A DNA stretch of 9,446 bases from Chloroflexota bacterium (GTDB taxonomy: Bacteria > Chloroflexota > Anaerolineae > B4-G1 > SLSP01): NCBI GenBank assembly GCA_009908585.1, contig JAAAOZ010000447.1, positions 1 through 9,446 on the forward strand, read 5' to 3'. The position numbers and the translations under genes were made by a program. This document shows, piece after piece, positions 1 to 5,715 of this stretch; positions within the stretch are counted from its first letter, which is position 1, and each line of letters begins with the position of its first letter. The notes below the pieces were generated by a model, which saw only the letters and a program-made list of their open reading frames with translations, was not told the origin of the DNA and did not search any database.

Positions 1-1337
1 AAGCTCTCGCGCAATTGGGTCGCCATGCTGTTAAAGGCCATCGCCAACTGCCCCAGCTCATCCTGGGAGCGCACCGGCACCTGCTGATCGAGATCACCAG
101 AAGCGATCTGCTCCACTCGGTCGGTCATCTGATCCAAGGGACGGCTGACGAGACGTTGGATGCTGAAATAAACGATGCCGACAATCAAGATCACGGCCAC
201 CAACGCCGCCAGTCCTAACTGGTTGCGCAAACGCCCCGTCAACGTCTGCAATTCTTCTACCGGGCTGAGCGTTACTGCTTGAAAATCCGAGCCGATGACT
301 TCCGAAAGGGGAATCGTCTCCTGCCGGACAAAGTAGACCCTACCATCCTCCAACGCAACTTGTTCTCCCTGTAAGGTCGCCGGTTGAGGCAATTTCAGGC
401 TGGAGACCAACAATTCATTCTGCGCCGCGAAGCCCACGTGGACATCCAACTGGCCCCTTAATTGGTCGATGACCGTTTGATCCAAGCGCTGATCCACCAC
501 GGCGATGCCAACCGGCGCCGTCTCTTCCTGCCACGTCTCCGGCTCGGCCAACGACACCTCGACGGGGTACCAGGAACGAATCATCGGTACACCTTCCTCG
601 ATCAAAATCATAGATCGCGGCTCTTCCAATCCTTGCCAAGTCTGATCAAAGGGCTGGACGGTGATTTCTTCTTCCGTCATCGCCTCAAAGCCTAATTCCG
701 CAAAGAACTGCGCAGGAGGGGCAGAATATGCCGTGCTAATATCGAAATAGTCGGGCGCCGGGGGAGAAAAATCATCCACAGGGATGCGATATAACGTTCG
801 GGCCTGCGGATTCGTCTTCTCTTTGTATTGCACAATGGTGATATCGCCCTCGTTCATCTTGAACGACAACATCGGCTCAGCATCCGGCACCACGTCGAAG
901 GGCGAGATCATATAGAAGGCGATGGAGGATAGATTGTTGATCCGTTGCGCGTCACGCAGCAACTGGATCATGTTCAACTGAGCCTGCAAAACATAGATCT
1001 GATTCGCTTGCTCGATAGGCGTTCCCGGACGCATATAGTCCTCACCGAAATATGCGCCAGGATCTGCGTAGTACGGCCCCATATAGGTCAAGAGATCAAT
1101 TTGATTGACCAGCGGCTCACTTTGCTCAAATGTCTGCGCCGTGCGCTCGCCATTTTCCACCATCTCGCTGACCTGCCGCGCCAGAATTCGGGATATCCGC
1201 GCCAGCTCCTCCAACTTAACTTGACTCAAGTTACTGGAGCTGGTCGTCAGGACAACACCGAAGAATCCGGCGGCGAAGAGAATCAAAATCACCACCAGCA
1301 TAATTGTAATTTTTTGTCCGATTCTAAAATTCGGCAT
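1..1337 (-). CDS. Transmembrane sensor with Cache-like ectodomain and HAMP domain (C-terminus cut by window edge)
   Basis: The reading frame is open from an ATG at 1337 down to the window edge, giving 445 visible residues with no stop; I translated nearly all of it codon by codon and found no frameshift. A short basic N-terminus is followed by TM1 (about residues 11-31, rich in I/L/V/F/A), an extracytoplasmic region of about 340 residues, TM2 (about 372-392) and a HAMP domain (about 393-445, with SRPLDQMTDRVEQIASGDL and DELGQLAMAFNSM). The ectodomain has features of a periplasmic PAS-fold (dCache or CHASE4-like): a helical stalk, a W-x-P segment near residues 262-264, and a VGIAVVDQRLD strand/helix followed by VHVGFAAQNELLVSS. 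The exact Cache subtype is not certain. HAMP passes conformational change to a cytoplasmic output that lies beyond the window; by analogy with the neighbours GAF domains are likely, but a kinase or cyclase is equally possible. It follows the 1437-3158 gene after 99 bases and has a good Shine-Dalgarno. Confidence 0.9.
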   Translation of the reverse strand, partial: MPNFRIGQKITIMLVVILILFAAGFFGVVLTTSSSNLSQVKLEELARISRILARQVSEMVENGERTAQTFEQSEPLVNQIDLLTYMGPYYADPGAYFGEDYMRPGTPIEQANQIYVLQAQLNMIQLLRDAQRINNLSSIAFYMISPFDVVPDAEPMLSFKMNEGDITIVQYKEKTNPQARTLYRIPVDDFSPPAPDYFDISTAYSAPPAQFFAELGFEAMTEEEITVQPFDQTWQGLEEPRSMILIEEGVPMIRSWYPVEVSLAEPETWQEETAPVGIAVVDQRLDQTVIDQLRGQLDVHVGFAAQNELLVSSLKLPQPATLQGEQVALEDGRVYFVRQETIPLSEVIGSDFQAVTLSPVEELQTLTGRLRNQLGLAALVAVILIVGIVYFSIQRLVSRPLDQMTDRVEQIASGDLDQQVPVRSQDELGQLAMAFNSMATQLRES

Positions 1338-1345
1338 ATTCAACG

Positions 1346-1351
1346 TCTCCT
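1346..1351 (-). promoter_or_regulatory. Shine-Dalgarno for the HAMP sensor
   Basis: AGGAGA on the minus strand lies 8 bases before the ATG at 1337. This supports that start and shows the gene is translated independently of the upstream operon gene, which ends at 1437. Confidence 0.75.
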
Positions 1352-1386
1352 ACATTACCCAAAACCCAGCTAAGGAAGTCCAAGAA
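1352..1386 (-). promoter_or_regulatory. Possible promoter or shared upstream element before the HAMP sensor
   Basis: Read on the minus strand, this stretch holds CTTGGA, CTTAGC and TGGG in the same order as the promoter region of the gene starting at 7975 (8030-8055). A TTGGAC hexamer (1378-1383) could serve as a -35. The best downstream -10-like hexamers are poor: TAATGT is about 20 bases away and GGTAAT about 18. I treat it as a candidate regulatory element or weak promoter. The rest of the 99-base gap shows no clear terminator hairpin for the gene that ends at 1437. Confidence 0.35.
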
Positions 1387-1436
1387 CCCAAATTTTGAAT
1401 CCACTAAAAACTCACATAGAGCTTCGCCATTCTGTT

Positions 1437-3158
1437 CTATTCCTTCTCCGAGGCCTCTAAGCCCATACGAATTTCAACCTCAGCGAGATCCAGCACCCGG
1501 CGCATCTCGCGGGTGGCCGTCTGCAAGACCTCGTTCACATCCAACGTCTCGCGGATGCGAGCGGTGATCTCACCCGTCAACCGCTCACGGGCCGCGCGGC
1601 GCTGCGTATCCTCATAAAGGCGGGCGCTTTCCAGCGCGACGCCCAAATTATCCCGCAACTGTCGCATCAGCGCAATTTCCTCCGCCGTCCAATCCCCCTG
1701 CGCCATCGGCTTGTAGGTATTCATGACCCCGATAACTTCATCTCGCACTTTGATGGGCACGGCCAGCTTGTATCCTTTTTCCGAGTCCACCTCCCGCACG
1801 ACCTGACCTTTAACGCGCGCTTTCTCCATCGTCGCGTCCCAAATCAAGGGGCTCTGTTCTATCTGTTTCGCGTCGCTGTAATAACTCAAATCGAACCGAC
1901 CTTCCAGCGCATCTGACCAACGTTCCTCACTGACCTCGCCATAAGCCCGCTGGACTCTCTCCACATTCTCACGCGCCTCTTGCAGCAGCCGAGCATTTTC
2001 CAACATAACCGCCAACTGATCCGCGAGCAAACGCAGAATGGCTTTCTCGTCCTCGGAAAACTCTTGCCCTTCACACGTCAACACATCCAACACGCCGATC
2101 AGACGATCCCCAGACAATAAGGGAACCGCCAACTCAACGCGCGCCTCCGCAGCAAGCGGCGAAGCGATCGGCACCAGCCGCACCATCGCGGTGCTCACCA
2201 ATGTATCATCGTTCACTCCGAGGTCAGGGGGGAGGTGCACGAGATCAAGCCCTTCTTCATCACTACTCGCTGCACGCAAATACACCTTTCGAGACCTAGA
2301 TCGGCGTTCCTCCTCCTCAGCTTCGGCCCCCTCCAAGAACGCTGTCAGGTAGATGCCAACGCGGGCCACGCCCCAGAGTTCTACCATCTGTTGAGCTACT
2401 TCCTCCAACATCGCATCAACATCTTCTTGCAAGGCCGCAACGCGACGTCCCAAATCGACCACTAACTGTAACTGTTCCGAACGCTGCTGCAAGTCTTGGG
2501 TTCGAGCGGCGACTCGCTCCTCCAAGGAGGCCCGAATTTCACGCAATGCCATATTTGCTTCACGCTGCGCTCGCTCTTTCTGCTCCGCTTGGCGTAACGC
2601 GCGAATCATGCTCTCCACGGTGAAATGAAGCAGCAATGCCGTCAATCCCAATGAAATCGACAGTGTCACGCCATCAATAACACCGGGATCGTCTCGAGCA
2701 GCAAAGGTCATCAATCCACTCATCTCAGCGTAGAGTAGCGCCAACACCGTCACGATGGTCAAACCGCCTGAGATCAGCGCACCACGTCCACCCAAGAAGA
2801 AACTGGCCAACACGATAATCAGAAAGTAAGCCATCAAACTGATGTCTTTCACCCCGGCGCCGATGATCACCAAGAACGTAATGCTGCCCCACAAAATCAA
2901 GGAAACCAACGCGCCCGCAAGCCGGACACGACCTCTTCGCATCAGCAGCCGCAGTCCCAACAAGAACGCGGTTATAATCGCGCCAAACACTAAATTGAGC
3001 ACCCACTCCTCTGGCTCCATCGGGATGATAAGCGCTGTGCCTATAACCGTCGCGGCCAGCGTTATCAATAGGATGGTGTTGAGTAATTTAGCAGATCGCG
3101 TTTTCGCCTCATCCTCAAATACTGGCAGCGCCAATAACTCTTTGATTCGTGCAAACAT
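1437..3158 (-). CDS. Six-TM membrane sensor with tandem GAF domains and no output domain
   Basis: A 573-residue protein from the chosen ATG. Six hydrophobic segments (about residues 27-46, 54-72, 79-99, 105-123, 125-145 and 161-183) form a MASE-like integral membrane sensor, followed by a coiled coil (about 184-240, with LEERVAARTQDLQQRSEQL). GAF1 (about 235-391) carries a charged insertion (EGAEAEEEERRSRSRK) and ends in QLAVMLENARLL. GAF2 (about 405-515) has AVPIKVRDEVIGVMNTYKP and NLGVALESARLYED. The C-terminal 55 residues look like the opening helix and strand of a further GAF, and then the protein stops. There is no histidine-kinase, GGDEF, EAL, PP2C or DNA-binding domain. GAF domains commonly bind small molecules or cyclic nucleotides or mediate dimerisation; the ligand here is unknown. 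Start choice: GTG at 3167 and ATGs at 3161 and 3158 are all in frame. GGGGTGAT (3163-3170) sits 4 bases before the ATG at 3158, which favours that start. The gene is translationally coupled to the ligase-like gene ending at 3164 and is the last gene of the tight operon. Confidence 0.92.
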   Translation of the reverse strand: MFARIKELLALPVFEDEAKTRSAKLLNTILLITLAATVIGTALIIPMEPEEWVLNLVFGAIITAFLLGLRLLMRRGRVRLAGALVSLILWGSITFLVIIGAGVKDISLMAYFLIIVLASFFLGGRGALISGGLTIVTVLALLYAEMSGLMTFAARDDPGVIDGVTLSISLGLTALLLHFTVESMIRALRQAEQKERAQREANMALREIRASLEERVAARTQDLQQRSEQLQLVVDLGRRVAALQEDVDAMLEEVAQQMVELWGVARVGIYLTAFLEGAEAEEEERRSRSRKVYLRAASSDEEGLDLVHLPPDLGVNDDTLVSTAMVRLVPIASPLAAEARVELAVPLLSGDRLIGVLDVLTCEGQEFSEDEKAILRLLADQLAVMLENARLLQEARENVERVQRAYGEVSEERWSDALEGRFDLSYYSDAKQIEQSPLIWDATMEKARVKGQVVREVDSEKGYKLAVPIKVRDEVIGVMNTYKPMAQGDWTAEEIALMRQLRDNLGVALESARLYEDTQRRAARERLTGEITARIRETLDVNEVLQTATREMRRVLDLAEVEIRMGLEASEKE

Positions 3159-3162
3159 CATA

Positions 3163-3170
3163 ATCACCCC
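3163..3170 (-). promoter_or_regulatory. Shine-Dalgarno of the six-TM GAF gene, overlapping the upstream stop
   Basis: GGGGTGAT contains GGTGAT, complementary to the 16S rRNA 3' end, and is 4 bases from the ATG at 3158. The site includes the TGA stop (3164-3166) of the preceding gene, a typical arrangement for translational coupling. It makes the GTG at 3167 less likely as the start. Confidence 0.5.
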
Positions 3171-5074
3171 GTGATCAAGCCCGCAGCCATTGGATCGTCA
3201 ACGTCATCCACAGCCACCTCAATGTACTGCGGCTTGCGAATATATTTTAATTTTCGCTGTCCAGGCGCGCGCTGAAAGCGCGAATGGTTGTAAGGCAGGA
3301 CGCGAATTCGGAAGGTGCGTCGGAAACGCGCCTCCCCACCCTCATTTAGCAACAATTTGCGCCGATGGGCAAATTCCGCATTGACGTCGGATAGAATCTC
3401 CACCGCTGCTTTCGCCACCCGCGGCTGCAACGTCGCCAAATTCTCCCCCCGATCAGCCTCAAAATGCACCCAAAACACCCGTTCGCCATCGCTATAATCC
3501 AGACTCTGGGCCGTGAAGCGGCCACTAAGCCCCGGCAAGCGCGCGGCGACTGTATGGAAATTGTGCCCATAGATGCTCTGGCCGCCCCAGCTAATGGCCG
3601 CATCCAGCCCGCCGGCGCTGGAGCTATCGATGCGCCCATTGGTCAGCACCATATCTCCCGCTTCATATCGCAATCCAATCCGCCGGAAGATGGCGCGCAT
3701 ATCGACGCCCGACGTCTCCCTCAACCGGTCAGCCAACGCCCCCATATCCCAGATGTGCATATAATCCAGCTCGCAGTTGACGACAGCTCCGGCCAAGGCC
3801 GTCGCGAAGGCCGGCCCGCGGTGCACCTCTGGCGCGGGCGCATCCAATGAGGTCTCGCCCTCCTCATCCGTGCTCCCCAGAAGGAAGAAGACGTTGGGAC
3901 TGGCCTTCAGGATGGACCAGGGGAAAGCTCGCCCATCAAAGTATTTCTCCAGAAACGGGGCGACGCGCTCCGGCTCATTGCGTTGTAATAGAGCCATCAC
4001 CAAGGTCCACATCATCGCGCCGACGCTCCCTGAGACGCCGGTTTGGATCTCGGCCGCGCCAAATCCCGTGGAGAAGTTCTCCGCCAACGACAGTAATTGC
4101 TGCCGCCCGCGCGCATCGGCCAGCATATCGGCCAATGAACGATCACTGAATCCAGCCTCCACGATCCTCAGCCACTCCGCCATCTGAAAGATGCGATAAG
4201 GGGGGATGGCTTCACCGGTCAACGTGATCTTAAAGGATACCTGCGGGTGATCCTCGAAATCACGCCCGAAGTCGGTCAGTTTGCGCACAATCTCCGCTGC
4301 ATCTGGCGGATAGGTATACAGCGCGATCAACGTTCGTTCCCCCATTTGCGCCTTGGCCTCCGCCAATACCTGACGAATGCGCGCGACGGTGTCATCGATC
4401 TGCGTCAGATGCCGGAAGTGGATGTAGGGGTAATCTTTGGCGATCAGGGATAACAACCGGGTCATATTATAGCCCGCGCCCCACTGCGGCTCACCCGGCT
4501 CCGCGCGGATTGTGTGGACGATGATTTCCACGCGATCAAACGCATCGATATTCCAATTCGTCCGCAAAAATTGCGTCATCGCCGGCAGGGTCTGTTGCGC
4601 ATCCTCCGGGCAGGTGAGGAATAGCTTAGGTTCGCCCGTACTGCCAGAACTGGAAAGCACCGTCAAGGCCTCCACCTCATCCGGATCGCGCAAAAAGCGA
4701 TCTTCCGGGGCATAACGATAGAAAAAGTCCGATGTCATGATCGGTAATTGACGCAGGGTATTAGCATCGCCGGGATCTAAGAAATCGAGCGACGTAATCC
4801 CGTGCTCACGCCAAAACGCAATGCACGCGCGATTATGCTCCCCCAGATATTGCGCCGTCTGCACGGCCTTTTTGACCGCCAATTTGCGTTGCACCGACGC
4901 AGGCGTCACCGCTTGCAGAAGCCCCATCAAATTGATGCGGCGGAGCAACGGCAGGCGATCCATCACGTGCTGCATACGCACAATGGAAGCCGTCGCGCTG
5001 TCCATCTTCTCCAACGATAGGTCTGTATCAATCAGCGGTTCCACCTGTTCAGCCGTTAGAACCTCGTAGGTCAT
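3164..5074 (-). CDS. Divergent ANL-superfamily adenylate-forming enzyme (PaaK/CapK-like)
   Basis: A 636-residue cytoplasmic protein without TM segments or signal peptide. The clearest mark is the phosphate-binding loop SSSGSTGEPK (residues 141-150), matching the ANL A3 motif. Further matches to the family order are LTGEAIPPYR (285-294), STGFGAAEIQTG (335-346; equivalent to A5, with E342), YEAGDMVLTNGRID (470-483; A7/A8 with D474 and R481) and GQRKLKYIRK (605-614; a plausible A10 lysine region). The N-terminal part (LDFLDPGDANTLRQLPIMTSD, about 96-115) resembles phenylacetate-CoA ligase and CapK-type proteins. ANL enzymes activate a carboxylate with ATP to an acyl-adenylate, usually passed to CoA or another acceptor; substrate and acceptor cannot be read here. 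At 636 residues it is much longer than PaaK (about 430), with extra sequence between A3 and A5 and between A5 and A7. Start: the frame stays open 83 codons upstream of 5074, but that part overlaps the VTT gene; the ATG at 5074 overlaps its stop as ATGA and has GAGGAG 7 bases upstream. A GH3- or LuxE-like relative is the main alternative. Confidence 0.85.
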   Translation of the reverse strand: MTYEVLTAEQVEPLIDTDLSLEKMDSATASIVRMQHVMDRLPLLRRINLMGLLQAVTPASVQRKLAVKKAVQTAQYLGEHNRACIAFWREHGITSLDFLDPGDANTLRQLPIMTSDFFYRYAPEDRFLRDPDEVEALTVLSSSGSTGEPKLFLTCPEDAQQTLPAMTQFLRTNWNIDAFDRVEIIVHTIRAEPGEPQWGAGYNMTRLLSLIAKDYPYIHFRHLTQIDDTVARIRQVLAEAKAQMGERTLIALYTYPPDAAEIVRKLTDFGRDFEDHPQVSFKITLTGEAIPPYRIFQMAEWLRIVEAGFSDRSLADMLADARGRQQLLSLAENFSTGFGAAEIQTGVSGSVGAMMWTLVMALLQRNEPERVAPFLEKYFDGRAFPWSILKASPNVFFLLGSTDEEGETSLDAPAPEVHRGPAFATALAGAVVNCELDYMHIWDMGALADRLRETSGVDMRAIFRRIGLRYEAGDMVLTNGRIDSSSAGGLDAAISWGGQSIYGHNFHTVAARLPGLSGRFTAQSLDYSDGERVFWVHFEADRGENLATLQPRVAKAAVEILSDVNAEFAHRRKLLLNEGGEARFRRTFRIRVLPYNHSRFQRAPGQRKLKYIRKPQYIEVAVDDVDDPMAAGLITG

Positions 5075-5715
5075 TGCCTCGCTCCTCTTTTCCGCATCAC
5101 GATCATCGCTAGGCCAGGCAAGGCTAACGCTGCAAAAAATGCCAACAAGAAGGAGTTGACCGTGGCAGAAAACGCGCCCACAGCGCCATACACCAAGGAG
5201 ATGCCCACGTTGGATAAGGTCGATAGCAGCATAAAGCGCGGGAACGACCATTCGCCAATCCCGGCAAAGAGCACGGCCGATTCCGCCAACACCGGTACTG
5301 GACGCGATACGACGATGGCCCAATCGCCTAACTCCTGATTCAGCCTCTCCAGCCGCGTCAGCTCTTCAGATCCCACCAATCGATTCGCCATCGGGCGTCC
5401 GAATCTGTGTCCCAGCCAAAAGCCCAAGATGCAACTCAACGTCATCCCGCCCAATGAGGTAAGCGTCCCGCCGAAAAATCCCAACAGGTAGCCGCAGGCT
5501 GTGCTAACGACGCTGGAGGGGACGGGTAATAACACATCTAAGGAAAGCATGCCGCCTAACACCAACACCACCCACACCAGGTGCTCATGGGTCTGGTTGA
5601 TAAAGGTGTGCGTCCACGCCTCGACTTGCTCTCCAAATATCAAGAATGGGACAAGCACAAGCGCAAAAATCAACAGAAACAACAAGCTCCATCTTATCAT
5701 CGGGGCCTTAACCAT
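5071..5715 (-). CDS. VTT-domain (DedA/TVP38/SNARE-associated type) integral membrane protein
   Basis: A 214-residue membrane protein from the ATG at 5715. Hydrophobic segments lie at about residues 8-28, 47-65, 68-100 (two helices/re-entrant), 144-182 (re-entrant plus helix) and 186-207. VTT hallmarks are present: LPVPSSVVSTACGYLLG (63-79) followed by a glycine-rich run and GFWLGHRFGR (98-107), then SRPVPVLAESAVLFAG (137-152) and the helix with NVGISLVYGAVG. The conserved proline, arginine and glutamate positions of the two re-entrant half-repeats are intact, so it should fold normally. DedA/VTT proteins act in the cytoplasmic membrane and are linked to lipid translocation and envelope homeostasis; the actual substrate here is unknown. 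The start at 5715 is preferred over the in-frame ATG at 5748 because AGAGGA lies 8 bases upstream and the overlap with the preceding stop is then only 8 bases. Its own stop overlaps the next start by 4 bases. Confidence 0.9.
   Translation of the reverse strand: MVKAPMIRWSLLFLLIFALVLVPFLIFGEQVEAWTHTFINQTHEHLVWVVLVLGGMLSLDVLLPVPSSVVSTACGYLLGFFGGTLTSLGGMTLSCILGFWLGHRFGRPMANRLVGSEELTRLERLNQELGDWAIVVSRPVPVLAESAVLFAGIGEWSFPRFMLLSTLSNVGISLVYGAVGAFSATVNSFLLAFFAALALPGLAMIVMRKRGARQ
5082..5087 (-). promoter_or_regulatory. Shine-Dalgarno fixing the start of the ANL enzyme
   Basis: GAGGAG lies 7 bases before the ATG at 5074, inside the 3' end of the VTT gene. It decides against the in-frame extension of 83 codons up to 5323. 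Confidence 0.75.

Noticed and set aside
945..1373. A 142-codon plus-strand open frame
   Set aside because: It runs antisense to the Cache/HAMP sensor, whose minus-strand translation gives clear TM and HAMP features. The plus-strand product has no recognisable pattern.
1338..1436. Possible intrinsic terminator after the six-TM GAF gene
   Set aside because: I found no stem of useful length followed by a T-run. The stretch is A/T-rich but unstructured by eye, so read-through into the third sensor is possible.
3464..4187. Overlapping plus-strand frames opposite the adenylate-forming enzyme
   Set aside because: They are shadows of the real minus-strand gene, whose ANL motifs are in order. No supporting ribosome sites or family patterns were seen.
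5075..5323. An 83-codon N-terminal extension of the adenylate-forming enzyme
   Set aside because: It lies wholly over the VTT gene in another frame, has cysteine/tryptophan-rich low-plausibility sequence with no family match, and a strong Shine-Dalgarno plus ATGA overlap fixes the start at 5074.
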